Part shown: positions 23,043 through 34,954 of the stretch, piece by piece
Layout: each line of letters opens with the position of its first letter
How positions within the stretch are numbered: position 1 is the stretch's first letter
NCBI RefSeq assembly: GCF_019279795.1
Contig: NC_056744.1
Location: forward strand, 1,504,518,130-1,504,582,129
Direction of reading: 5' to 3'
Origin: Protopterus annectens
Lineage: Eukaryota; Chordata; Ceratodontiformes; Protopteridae
Length of the DNA stretch: 64,000 nucleotides
Position numbers and translations under genes: made by a program
The notes under the pieces: generated by a model
The model's input: only the letters and a program-made list of their open reading frames with translations
Database searches by the model: none
What the model was told of the DNA's origin: nothing

Positions 23043-25435
23043 TCACACCTTGAGCAAAAGGCATGAATGTGACAACCTTTCATATAATTAAATTCATCAT
23101 TTATTCTACATTCTACTAATGTATGGCATAGATATTTGACAATGTGGGAGAAAAGAATGTAAAAAGAGGCACTCAGCTGCACTGAAGCAAGTAGGTAGTA
23201 TGACGTTATATCATACTTCACTTTGCTGACTGCCTCTTAGCAGTGGGTACCTCAACACCTCTACACACTGTCATTAATCTCATTCCTGTCCGTATCTCGT
23301 ATTTCTGTAGTATATATTTTACATAATTATGTTCTATGTCTTTCAAAATGAATAGGTAAGCAGATCACTCTAGAATATTTTTTCCTTTCCTGCCATTTTC
23401 TTCCATTTGCAAAACCTTAACAACCCTTTCTGTCCCACTCTATTCCTTTAACTTTTGTAACATTCATTTAGTAATGACCTCCTCCAATCTCTGTACTCAT
23501 TAAATTGACATTTCCTTCGTAGTAAAGGAAGTGGTTTACTGGTGTAATACTTTAGGTCATTCATTCATTCGTTATTTCTTTCATCTAAATACTCTTGAAA
23601 CCAACTTAAATACTACTTCACGTCTGTGCATTAGTCTAAAAATAACTTCTGGGCTCTCAAATCCTTATACCATATGTTTAATGAAAAGAACTTGTCCTTG
23701 GAAAGAAAACATCTACCAGCTAATTCTAATTCCCATATGTGACTGGTATTCCAACACTCCGGTGGTTGTCTTACCTGACAGTAAGCAAACATATTGTATG
23801 AGTAAAGCACATAGAAAGATGGGGAAATCAGAGACTGCACATCATATCGCTCAACTTCGATGCTCAAGAATTCTGAACAAAGCCAAAAATAATGTGTATG
23901 GGGGGCACAAAGACCCCAAATCAGTAAAATCGTTTATACATTGCTCTGTTTCACTTAAAATGTTAACAGAATAATGCGATTTACATCAACATGCATTTTT
24001 CTGAGCAGTAAGGAGTATGAAACTCTAATGTGTGACAATATTTACTGGCTGCAGTTCTCAGCGATTTATCACAGATTAAAAAATCTCAGTGACAGGCAAA
24101 ATGATGAGCCAAAATCATGGACTGTCTAGAGATACACATTCCTGAGTGCCTTTAATTCTGGTATAGAACAAGCAACATAAATCAAAGAAAATTCCTCATC
24201 TTACACTATTATGGACTGTAGAATGTTCAAAGTTTTCAACAGAGAATTCTAAGATCAATTTGCTTGATTTTCAGAAGCATATGCCATTACAGGAGTCCCC
24301 TTTGGCTACTTCAAATAAATGAGGACATCTATTTTTATTGAAGCAGGATTAGAGATAAACAACAGAAAGGGAGACAAAAGGGCCCTTGTCAACTCCTCCT
24401 ATCTCCTTAACTATGGCTTCACATACAGATACTATTTAATGAAACCCCCAACCCCCCCCAAAAAAACAGCTATTTATGAAACATAAAACATATACAAAGC
24501 AAAAGACATAGTAAAATCAACTGTTTACCTGCTAAAGAAACTAGGAAAACATTTTCTGTTTCTCCTATTAATCTCATGAGCATATCTTTGGTCTATACCC
24601 ATCCCTGTTGAAGCTACTCACACCAGACATGTCACAGAGATTTCCACAACATCAGTATGTTATTCTTATGCCAAAACTGCAATAAACCTGAATTTATCTA
24701 TTTTATATTAGGTGGGGTGTAGTATACCCTATATGTGCTGTTCTTTGCCTTTGTAGTTTTGAGAAACTTTACATTCTGACTGTAGAAAAACACAACTCTA
24801 ACAAGTTATGTTAAAATATTATGTTTCTGACAGTTCCACAGCCATTTGGTTTGAATCCTCTTTATTGTTAAAACATTTTGAGATGCACATGATGGGCCAA
24901 AAGAGAAGCATGTCATATGAGTCTACTTACTAACAGAAGTATAATATGGAAAAAGCTTTTGAAGTACATTCAGCAGTGAGTGAGGATGTGATAAGAGGTA
25001 ATTACGTATGAAGTATTCATGTAGTTGTGTCTATATGATTTAGGAGTTAAACTGCATTCTGTGTTTTTAATTTTTTTCCTTTGTCATTTACTGTTATTTT
25101 ATGTAAAGAAACAAACTAATAAGAAGGAAATGGTTCAGTGGAAAATGACTCTGTTATGCATTGTTTGTTTGGATTCACATCAGTTAATTGAAATCCAGGT
25201 CAAAGTAAAGTAACCAAGGTTATTTTTTTTAATGCTTATTATTATCTCCAAGATATTTTGTCAGACCACCATTTATTTTTATTTATAAACTAAAGTTAAC
25301 TTGCATTTTACATTTATTATTTACAAAACACAGATCAACATTTAGCATTGCCTATATATCTGAATGCTCATCTTTACTGGTGCTTTACTAAGGATGACCA
25401 AATCATCTTCTGATTATAACTGGCAGGAAATGAAC
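23042..25435. other. Unannotated DNA
   Basis: The longest frame (23531-23974, 147 codons) shows no recognisable domain, has ordinary composition and lacks splice or promoter context. I do not call it a gene. Confidence 0.4.
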
Positions 25436-27182
25436 AATGTATACATACATCATTCCACTCCACAAAGGCGGTAAAAACATAGACACAAAACATTTTAGAC
25501 CTATAGCCATACTCTCCCCTCTCTCAAAAATACTTGAAAAAACTATCCATGCACAAATCATGCAACATCAAACCTAAACAAACTTCTCTCCCACACCCAA
25601 CACAGCTTCCGCCCCGGCCACAGTACCATCACTGCCCTCCTTTCCTTTCTAGAGACTATCATGTGATAACGGCAAATATGTATCATCATTATTTTTAGAC
25701 TTTTCAAAAGCATTCAACACCATCTCCCACTCCTTACTCCTATCCCAGCTCTCAACCTTACATCTCTCTCCCTCCACCCTAGCCTGGTTCACCAGCTACC
25801 TATCCAACCACCAACAAGCTGTCCAATGGAAGGAATCTACCTCTCCTTTCCTACCTACACCCACCGGGGTCCCTCATGGTTCAGTACTAGGCCCTCTGCT
25901 CTTTAACATATTTATCAACAACTTCCACCTCTCCATCCCTGAAGCCTGCATTATCCAATATGCAGATGACTCCACCATCATCTTCTCAGCCTCCTCCCCC
26001 TTTGAACTGCTACTAAAAACCCAACTTGCCTTTTCCAAAACAGAATCCTGGATGAAAGCCAATCACCTTGCCCTAAATGCCACCAAAACAAAACTAACGA
26101 TCTTTACCCCTACTAGAAACTCCACTTTAGACAGAAACCTGTTTGGCATTACAAGCCATAATAAAACTCCATTAGAAATAGTTCCCTTAACCAAACTACT
26201 AGGCATCATTATTGACAAAAACCTAAAGTCTGACTCCCACATATACTCTGCTATCAAGAAAACTCATCAGAAAATTGGTCTCCTATACAGACACAACCGC
26301 TATCTCAGCCCGTCCACCTGACAAATGCTTGCAACTACCTTCCTCCTCCCATCTCTTATGTACGGCGCTCCCCTATTTACCAACCTCCAACTAGGCCTGC
26401 ACTTCAACCTGGAAGCCTGCTACCACAAAATTAGCAAATTTGCTGCCAACTCCAAAAGTTCATCTCATCACTGCCACTCACTACTCTTGCTCAAATGGTT
26501 AGAACTCCCCAACTACCTTAGATATCTACAATTCACCACTACTCACAAGCTCATCTTCAAACCATCTGACTGTCCATTCCTAGCCACAGCACTAATACCC
26601 TATACTCCCTTCCGCTCCTTAAGATCCGTGAACCAAAACCTGCTTCAAGTACATAAACCCTCTCATCCCCCAGGCCAACTACTACTAGCCTGCACAATAG
26701 CCAAAATTTGGAACTCTGTCCCCTCTCACCCTACGTAACATGCCTAGCCATAATAAATTCAAAACCCAGCTCTTCTCACATCTATCCTCCAAATGGGAAT
26801 GTCCCCTCATGCTCCTACCTAAATTATCTCCTTCAGTTTTGTTTCCTATCCTACTTTTTTTTTTTACATCAATACCAAATGAGCATTTTCTCTGTAAGTC
26901 TGGTTTAAATATGAATAATATTATTTCCTATTCTACTAATGCTACCTAGTACTTTGGACTGAATATTGTCTATTAATAGTAATTAATGTAACCTTACATA
27001 TATGTAAAAGTGATGTAATGTATTGTCTATTAATAGTAATGTAATGTAATCTTACATATCTGTAAAAGTGATGTAATGTAATTTTCTTGTGGAGCTTTTC
27101 TCCCTGGGTCTCCACTGAAAACGGGCCGACATGGCCCAGTGGACTATCCCGGTCAACAAATGCAAATAAAATAAAAATAAAA
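25436..27182 (+). mobile_element. LINE family B copy 1 (L2/CR1 group), 5'-truncated
   Basis: Contains the RT domain and 3' end of a LINE distinct from family A. RT evidence: TQHSFRPGHSTITALLSF, SKAFNTISHS, GSVLGPLLFNIFI and the catalytic IQYADDSTIIFSA (Asp pair 25965-25970), then WMKANHLALNATKTKLTIF. The C-terminal frames continue to 26738 (GQLLLACTIAKIWNSVPS). Several frameshifts separate these blocks. The 3' end has the conserved ggagcttttctccc, a short hairpin (gggccgacatggccc) and an A-rich tail of aaataaa units at 27160-27182, as in copy 2 at 36465. Confidence 0.82.
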
Positions 27183-28270
27183 TGCATGATTCTTTTTCTG
27201 TTTAACATCAATGGACACATACCTAAAACATAACATCAATGGACACTAACTTAAAACATAACCTATTTGAGCTAACATATTTACAAACTTATGAACACAG
27301 ACATAATAATAAACTTGAAAATATAAACGTAGAACCACATTGCCCCAATTCACGAATAGCAGACCCTTTTCATTTCTTAAAATATTGAAATTTACTCATA
27401 TTTCATAATGACTTTATCATCTATTCAGTCTGTCTTTGTATATCAGTGATGGAGACCATCTATTTACATGTAAGATGACAGGATCATAAGAATTACAAGG
27501 CAAGCAAACTGTGATGTTACACCTTGTCAATAGCCAATCTTATGATGCACTTCCTGTGCCTTTAAGGGCAAAAGTCTGGTCAGGAATTAATTTGTGAATA
27601 CCTATCCAATCATCTAATCTCATCTTGAAGGATGTGAGGATATCACTCTGTTCAACATGTAAAGGCAATTTATTCCAGAAATGATGTAAATGCTGGGTAA
27701 GAAAACTGTCCCTCTATTTTTTTTCATGTTGGTTAAGATTCAGTTTTTTAGTTCTACTATTGGTGGAGCTGTTTTTCATAGTGTGATGCAAAAGATAAAA
27801 TAAAACGGTGTCCTTAATGCTATGGAATACAAGCAAAAGAGTTCCACAGGGACACATTTGACATTATTTATTTATTTATTAGGTATCCAAGCAAAATTCC
27901 TGGACTCATTAAAGTGGTATTTGTGGTTTCTGACAGCATAGTTACGTCATGTTCTTTTATGACCTTAGTAAGTGTAAAGGATTCAGGAATTTGAAGATCT
28001 TCAATGACCTATTCCCAGGTTTACCAGGTTAAAGTTGACAATAAGTTTACATGCAATTATATTAGCATATATTTTAGGCCATATTGGGTGAGTTCATTTT
28101 GGATTAATGAAAAACAATGGTGGATGTCGTTTATTAATTTTCTTATGTAATTAAAGAAGGATCTCTGTTCAGGGGCATAGCTAGGGTAGGATGAAGGAGG
28201 GCAGTCACTTTGCATATAACAAATCCAGATCAGTCTACAGTGCATGACAGGTGTTCAGAAAGGAATTGCA

Positions 28271-28438
28271 TTTGTGGTCAGAAGAGAAGTGCTGCAACAC
28301 TCCGTGTCCTCGGTGCCTTACTGGCATTCATTGCAGGAACTGCACTTGCAGTCATTTGTGGTCAGAAGAGAAGTGCTGCAACACTCCATGTCCTCAGTGC
28401 GTTACTGACATTCATTGCAGGAACTGCATTTGCAGTCA
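28271..28438 (+). repeat. 84-bp tandem duplication with cysteine-rich frame
   Basis: The block starting tttgtggtcagaagagaagt repeats at 28271 and 28355, a period of exactly 84 bp (28 codons), with about six differences. One plus frame reads as two Cys-rich units (EKCCNTPCPRCLTGIHC then RNCTC; EKCCNTPCPQCVTDIHC then RNCIC). All cysteines are kept between units. There is no promoter, splice or family evidence, so coding status is doubtful. Confidence 0.7.
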
Positions 28439-29215
28439 GAACTGAAGCACTTTAGGTCTCCATGTTTGGCATAAACTGTAGCAGCTACTTGCTACAAATG
28501 CAGCAAGCAGCTTACTATGGTTTAAAAGGAGAGAGGAGCATTTTTTTTTTTTTTGCTCTTCAGCTCAAAAGGTTGGGGGGCAGATTGGAAAAATGGCAAC
28601 AGATGAAAGAATAGCTAGTTAAGCCTCTCTTTATAATTATCCTTGGCTCCAGATGCTAGCTTGTGTTTTTGTTTCACTTTGATCCTCCTGATGGTAGCTC
28701 TTAGTTCTTTCCTGATATTTTTAATAGTGTCTTTAATGTGGGCAGATTTAAATTTGTCATAGGACTTTAGAAGATTTCTTTCCTTCTGTTGTAGAGCTTA
28801 TTATTATTATGGGTGGGCAACAAGGGTAGTTTGGGTTTGAATCTCCCCATTATATTTGGTACAAGCAGGGACTGCCAGATCTATACAGTGTTCCAAGAGG
28901 GAATAGAACTCCACTGCATAAGCAGCAGCTAAAGTTACATAGGCACTGGTGAGACTGCCTGTAATTTGTGAAAGCTCATCATAGAGTATGAGTAAGTCTG
29001 TTTACTTGAAATCCTTAAATTCATATTTGTTCATTGGGGGTGTTCCAGATCTTACACAAGAAGGTAAATTCAGATTTGTTCATTGGGGGTGTTCAAAATC
29101 TTAAAAAAAGAAGGTCACTAGCTTGTGGTTGGATTTATCCAGGGAGAGAGATACTATAACAATCATACATGTAGGAGCTGCATTGATAAGGGCAAAGTCC
29201 AGAATATTCCACAAC

Positions 29216-30512
29216 CTACTCATCATCTTCTTTCAGATGTTCCCATTAGGGGTCACTGCAGTGGATCATCTGTTTCCATTTCTTTCTGTCCTCTGCATCA
29301 TGCTCTTTCACACCAACCGCCTGCATGTCCTCTCTCACCACATCCATAAACCTTATCTTAGGCCTTCCTCTTTTCCTCTTACCTGGCAGCTCCATCCTTA
29401 GCATCCTTTTCCCAATATACCCAGCATCCCTCCTCAGCACATGTCCACACCAACGCAATCTCACCTCTCTTGCTTTGTCTCCAAACTGTTCAACCTGAGA
29501 TGACCCTCTAATATACTGATTCCTAATCCTGTCCATCCTAGTCACACCCAGTGCAAATCTTAACATCTTTAACTCTGCCACATCCAGCTCTGACTCCTGC
29601 CTTTTCATCAATGCCACCGTCTCCAACCCATATAACATAGCTGGTCTCACTACCCTCTTGTAGACCTTCCCTTTCACTCTTACTGGTACCCGTCTGTCAC
29701 AAATCACTCCTGACACTCTTCTCCACCCATTCCACCCTGCCTGTACTCTCTTCTTCACTTCTCTTCCACACTCAGTATTACTCTGAACTGTTGATCCCAA
29801 GTACTTAAACTCATCCACCTTTACCAACTCTACTCCCTGCATCCTCACCATTCCTCTACCCTCCCTCACATTTACACACATATATTCTGTTTTAGCCCTG
29901 CTGACCTTCATTCCTCTCCTCTCTAAAGCATATCTCCACCTCTCTAGGGTGTCCTCAACCTGGTCACTACTCTCACTACATATCACAATGTCATCTGCAA
30001 ACATCTTAGTCCACGGGGCCTCCTGTCTGATCTCATCTGTCAACCTGTCCATCACCACTGCAAATAAGAAAGGGCTCAGAGCTGATCCTTGATGTAATCC
30101 CACCTCCACCTTAAATGTATCTGTCACTCCCACCGCAGTCCTCACCAATGTCACACTACTCTTGTACATATCCTGTACCACTCTTACATACTTCTCTGCC
30201 ACTCCCGACTTCCTCATACAATACCACAACTCCTCTGTAGGCACCCTGTCATATGCTTTCTCTAAGTCCACAAAGACACAATGCAACTCCTTCTGACCTT
30301 ATCTGTATTTCTCCAACAACACTCTCAGAGCAAATATTGCATCTGTATTGCTCTTTCCTGGCATGAAACCATACTGCTGATCACTAATCATCACCTCCCT
30401 TCTTAACCTAGCTTCCACTACTCTTTCCCATAACTTCAAGCTGTGACTGATCAATTTTATCCCTCTGTAGTTACTGCAGCTCTGCACATCACCCTTATTC
30501 TTAAAGATGGTT
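29216..30512 (-). mobile_element. RTE-clade LINE, 5'-truncated, minus strand
   Basis: A comparatively young insertion into the older CR1-related element. Its sense 3' end is gatccactgcagtgacccct, then aatgggaacatctgaaagaa and gatgatgag at about 29216, an RTE-type tail. The 5' end breaks within the RT at about 30512. Flanking sequence on both sides belongs to the APE region of the host LINE. Confidence 0.8.
29246..30508 (-). pseudogene. RTE reverse transcriptase, one nonsense codon
   Basis: This is the C-terminal ~410 residues of an RTE polyprotein that performs target-primed reverse transcription. In order: NYRGIKLISHSLKLWERV, QYGFMPGKSNTDAIFALR, the metal-binding FVDLEKAYDRVP, GLHQGSALSPFLFAVVMD, catalytic KMFADDIVIC, then DEFKYLGSTVQS and the terminal LRWCGHVLRRD and GKRKRGRPK blocks, ending DP at 29246. 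A TAA in EKYR-stop-GQKE at about 30297 is the only interruption and lies in frame. The upstream endonuclease is absent. Clean coding over 1.2 kb suggests recent insertion. Confidence 0.85.
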
Positions 30513-31043
30513 TATGATTTGTTCTAGGGATTTATCATTAAGTGCATGACTCTTTGAGCATACCCAACTATTGTGGTGCAGGTATACCAGTTTATTAACA
30601 GATGATTTAAATTATCAATCATACAAGTATTTTTTATTATGGGTATTTCAGAGAATGCATTAGGAATCTCTCGTGATAATCTGGGGACATGGACGGTGTC
30701 CTACAGCAAGCTATAAATTGATAATTTGTTTTGTTAAGGTTAACTTGGAGTACATGGAATTCAGTTTGTGGGTCTTACAGAATCTGTTTAGAGGAGATAT
30801 GGTTTCTACAAAAAATGAGATTGCCCAGCTGTCTTTTTCAGGTCTGAATGCATGGTAAGTGCTAAATCCAGTTAAGGAGAAAGTGCTATCATTACAACAA
30901 ATCCAATTCTCGATTATGCAGACAGGAATGTGTTCAAGTTGAAGGAGAGCCTAAAAATCAGACAATTTGTTATTAAGACTTCTGGCACTGAGTGCTGCAG
31001 CCTTGATATAGTTAGAATTTGAATTTTCTGTAATTTTTATTTG

Positions 31044-31436
31044 TTAAGTTGGAATGTCCAGTAGCCAGTATCTGCCTGAAAAGGACACCAACCAAGGAAC
31101 CTTGGAGTTATGAAACAAGACATGCAGACTATCCTTTGTAAAAAAAGCCAATTTGTCTACCATGTCATCCCAAGCTGAGATGTAATGGATCACTTTAGAA
31201 TAACCCAATGTACTTATCCAATTGTTAAAAACAATTCTCTTTTCTTTGTATTTAGGCATCATTCTGAGTGAACGCAATATTAAAGTCTTACTTGCATTTG
31301 TTACATGCATAGTGAGATCCAACATCTGCAGGTCACTCAGGACTGCTGACAAGAGTTTATTTTGACCTACATGGGATACCATGAGATCAGACTTTTTATT
31401 TCCTGAGTATAAAACACTAAAGAGCCTTTGCAGCAT
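31044..31436 (-). pseudogene. CR1-related ORF1 esterase fragment
   Basis: On the minus strand the frame contains MMPKYKEKRIVFNNWIS, IHYISAWDDMVDK and FTKDSLHVLF. These align with MIPQYKEKMINFNNWLS, IQYLSAWDDMLGK and FTRDSLHLSP of copy 1 ORF1. The catalytic Asp/His pair (DSLH) survives. Blocks I and III are not clearly preserved in this frame. Confidence 0.7.
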
Positions 31437-31579
31437 TGTGGTCCTGGTGCCAGAGAGACAACTGTCACCATGTTCTTGTCCAGCCTCATAAGTATGGAAT
31501 CATTGCTCCCAGCAATGACGTCATCAGTTATTAAGGCATTTCTACTTGCATTGTTGGGTGGTTTAGTGATAGCAGATAA

Positions 31580-31840
31580 TTAACAATCTGCTGCCTGATA
31601 ACTCTTAACTATGTGTGAGTGTAGTGGGGCTGTGTTTGTAGAGTTCTGCTGAGACTTTATCTTCTTGGTTCTAGGAAACTTGGGAGGTGACTTTGTGACA
31701 TCCATGGCATATTTTGGTTTAGAATGTTTGTGCAGAGATGTGGATGATGGTAAGCAGTGCTCACAGACCATCTTTTTAAATGTCAGGATGGCATCTATGT
31801 TGTGTAGATACTTACACTTTCCTCCAAAATTGGGATTCAT
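31580..31840 (-). pseudogene. CR1-related ORF1 N-terminal fragment
   Basis: Begins at an ATG (31838-31840). The frame is Lys/Ser-rich (TKSPPKFPRTKKIKS) with a scattered Cys pair (VCEHC) comparable to ICERC of copy 1. It sits just upstream of the esterase fragment in the same orientation, which is the main reason for the call. Confidence 0.45.
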
Positions 31841-31860
31841 GTAGAGTCACTGAAGGTGAT

Positions 31861-33304
31861 TTCAGTGAATGGAAAAAAAAACCCCCACCAGATCCGATGA
31901 ACAACTGAGAACTTTTGATTTTAAAGGGGGACAAGCCCCCTTGCAACTCCTATGTGAGGGCCATCTCCTACACTCCCTGTGTTATATATACCAATTTTAA
32001 GGTTGTACAACAGTGGGGAAAAAGGCAAACTCCACTGTCAATAAAAGTAATTTCAAGAAACACCATTCACTGTTTTTGGTTTCGCCAAAATTACATTTGA
32101 TGAGACAATGTGCTCCCCACAAATTGTGTCATGCATGTCAAGTAGTAGTTCATTGTCTGTGAGAATTTGGCAGTTTATACACTGCTAGGAACACCAAGTA
32201 CTATCAAGTTGGCAATAGAAGGCAGAAAAGTCTATTAGTGTTCCATTTTGGCCAGGTGGGCCTATAGTTCAAAAAAGGATAAGTGCATCGAATATATAGA
32301 GAGTAGAATAGCTGATAAATTCTAGGATCCTAAGTAAGAGAACAGAACAACCAAAGTAGCAGAGAAGGCAGTAGTAAGCAGTTAACTTATAAGAAATTCA
32401 ATCAACAAGCAGGACAAGATCTTAAATGGAAGATGTCACAATATCTAATGTAGTAGCAATAGTCAGAGTAACATAACCAAGGTAGCAGCAATGCTTACAG
32501 CAATGCTAATAGGAATAAAACCATTAGCTGTGCACTGCTGCTCAGACTGCAGCCAAAGGCAACTAGCAGCAACCCTGTGCAAACATTTTCAGCTTATAGC
32601 AACACAGTAATGTTGGAAAACACAAGAAAGCACACCTACCAAAAACAAATATAAAACAATCGGTTAGGTCATTTGGAAGGGGGCTTTCAGAATAGTATCC
32701 TTTGGCTACTATAAGATATCAAGTACCATGCAGCTGTGAGCTATGTAGCTGATAGCAATAGTTTGCAAACCAGCAATGGAAACTGAACTTATAGCAAAGT
32801 CATCAGTGACTAAATTCCAATATGGATCTATTCTTAAAGGTTGAATGGACAGAATACCAGCGATACGTTAATGTCAGAACATCATATCAACATTCATTTG
32901 CACATGCTCGGAGGATTAATCTTGGGGCAGTAAAATAACAGACATCATTTTCACAGAGGGAAGTAATTCTGCACCCTACTCCCCCTGTATACTAGCTCCA
33001 GGATCACAAAATCCCCATGGCAAGGGTGTATTCCCCTATCTGAGGAATTGTTGATCTCAAACTGAAGCATGTTGATGAAACAGAGGTTAATAGAGCATTT
33101 ACTCAAAATTACCACTCCCATATATATGTATATATGTACAGGCATGTGTTTGTGTGTGTGTATAGATAGACACACACACACAAACACACATATACTGCAG
33201 AATGTGGAGTATGCATTAGGTCAACAGCTCAATAGTTCATAGCATGTGGTTGACTGAGCAACTGATCAACAGGTGTATAAGACTGCACAATTCTCAGGAT
33301 TCTT
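31861..33304. other. Mostly unannotated; possible MITE core at 31880-32110
   Basis: The segment at 31880-32110 contains gggggacaagccccctt and acaacagtggggaaaaaggc, which resemble core motifs in the foldback sequences at 21.1 kb, 38.0 kb, 46.5 kb and 52.8 kb, but no terminal repeats were found. A short GT/CA tract lies at 33150-33190. Nothing else was recognised. Confidence 0.35.
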
Positions 33305-34215
33305 AGGTTCATAGGTGTGTACTAGGCAAACAACCACAAGGAATGTTTAAGCCTACCCTTGCATCTCAAATCTCTGACAAATTCTGGTACCCTTGATTAG
33401 TGTAAGCAGGGACTCTGGAGATGAAACATTTACAAGAAAGGTTCTGGGAGTTGAACCATTTACATGCTGCCTCTGTCCATTAGAAACATAGGTGCCAAAC
33501 CAGGAATGAATTTTGTGTTTCCTATCCAGCTGTCCAAGTTACACTTGAACTGGTTAAGGAGGAACTTTGCTTCACAAGGATGGGGAGCCTATTCCAGAGA
33601 AGGGTAGTCTCTGGGATACATATCTGTCTCTACAGAAAGTCCTGTTTATATCACAGGCAAGGTTTAAAACTTTAGAATGGGTAATTCTGGTGCTGTTTGT
33701 TTTGCAGATATGAAGGAGGTCCATCAGGGTGGTTCTGAAAATGCCATGTATTCCAGGCATAGATCTCCCTTCAAAAGCATGAAGGAGACAGAATACAGGG
33801 ATAGGGCTTTGAGGCAGTCTGCACAGGGCATGTTACTTACATCATATATTCTTTTAATGTGGAATCTCTGTGGATGTTCCAATTGTTGGATGTGCATGAT
33901 TAGATATAGGGGCACTGTAATCAGTGATAGTTCTGATGAGTGCTAAATACAGTGGAACAATGACATCTTTGGACCTAGATGCCATGCCTTTGTTTATACG
34001 TTATGCAACACAGAATGATTTCCTCACTACTGTAGACAAGTGATGGTCAAAGGCTAGATTACTGCCTATGTATGTCTAGAAGTCCCTGACTCCTGGGTTG
34101 ATTTTTAGGGGTGTGGATGACTTCCCAAAGATACTATTATGCATTTATTGTTATTTAGCTTTAGTCCATGGCTATGACACAAGTTATCTGAGTCAGACAT
34201 TCCTGAAGAACATTA
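33305..34215 (-). mobile_element. CR1-type LINE 3' remnant (family A relative)
   Basis: On the minus strand it opens near 34215 with a block readable as DTNVLQECLTQ, comparable to the DILQKGLTE region of copy 3, and runs to a tail containing taggttcatagg at 33305. Intermediate blocks (33560-33920) match the terminal RT region of copies 2 and 3 nucleotide by nucleotide, with many indels. It is old and non-coding. Confidence 0.7.
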
Positions 34216-34256
34216 GTGTTGGTGGGGGAAAAAATCATTGTTTTGCTTTTGTATGA

Positions 34257-34325
34257 CCATGGCAGTACTTGAACCTACAATCTTCTGATCCAAAGTCAGA
34301 TGACTTATCCATTGGGCTATCTGCC
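34257..34325 (-). mobile_element. tRNA-Arg-like SINE head or tRNA pseudogene
   Basis: Minus-strand sequence includes tagcccaatggataagtca, then tctgactttggatcaga (an anticodon stem-loop with a 5-bp stem), and a B-box-like ggttcaagt. The layout matches tRNA-Arg(TCG), but the anticodon position reads TTG and the acceptor stem does not pair properly. It interrupts or abuts a CR1 remnant, which fits a SINE insertion better than a working tRNA gene. Confidence 0.6.
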
Positions 34326-34954
34326 AGCGTGGGGGCTGGTTCTTAATAACTGGGGAATAGGTTCTTACTGCATGTTTGTGTGATCACAAGAGTTAGTATA
34401 TACTGTATAATTAGGTGTGAGTGGGAGTCCTCCTGCAAAAAATGATATAGGCATTTGATGACTCTGTGGCAAAACTGGGTTGGGTTGCACTGCTCAGCTT
34501 GTAAAGATCCTGGTTTTTGTTAGCCTAGTATGAAAATATGAACCTATGAACAAAGAGTGGCTTCCTTTCACTCTGGATCAACAACATTGACATTTCTATT
34601 TTAATGTATAACAAATTTCTGCCTTCCCAAAGGAAAACAACTTTGATCTAAATGGATCAAACGTGCGAGTCATTGAGCTACAGAGACAAGAGTATCATAA
34701 CTATTTTATTGTTGTGGTTCAGTACTGGCATGTGTCTATAGGGATAGGGAAAGTTACATCTTTCCCATTGTTAGGTAAAACAGATACTAATTTTTATCTA
34801 TGAAAGAGGAACTTTTATTTTTTATATCTCTTTATTATACAAATGCAATGATTATAGAACTGTTTGACCAAACTCCTGACTTCAGGTGGACTTCCTCTAC
34901 TCCTCCATAATTAGACTTGTCAAGAAAGCTGTGTTCACCAGGGAGCTGAGATAA

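Larger units (their letters stand above)
27470..31860 (-). mobile_element. Old CR1-related LINE, minus strand, interrupted by an RTE LINE
   Basis: Read on the minus strand, the segment runs ORF1 N-terminus (31840-31580), esterase (31436-31044), APE (about 30950-30515 and 29215-28830), the Lys-rich linker before RT (28800-28600) and 3' terminal sequence (28110-27470) resembling the family A 3' region. The order matches copy 1, but divergence and stops are much greater. An RTE LINE (29216-30512) splits the APE region. Much of RT is missing, and 28271-28438 carries a local tandem repeat. Confidence 0.6.

Noticed and set aside
22906-23221. Frames through the (CA)n tract, also at 44384-44623, 50743-50952 and 59117-59410
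   Set aside because: Alternating Thr/His or Cys/Val translations are microsatellite artefacts.
23531-23974. 147-codon frame as a possible gene
   Set aside because: No domain, no start or splice context, and composition like its surroundings.
34257-34325. Functional tRNA gene
   Set aside because: Acceptor stem does not pair, anticodon position is altered and it lies in a LINE remnant; a SINE head or pseudogene is more likely.
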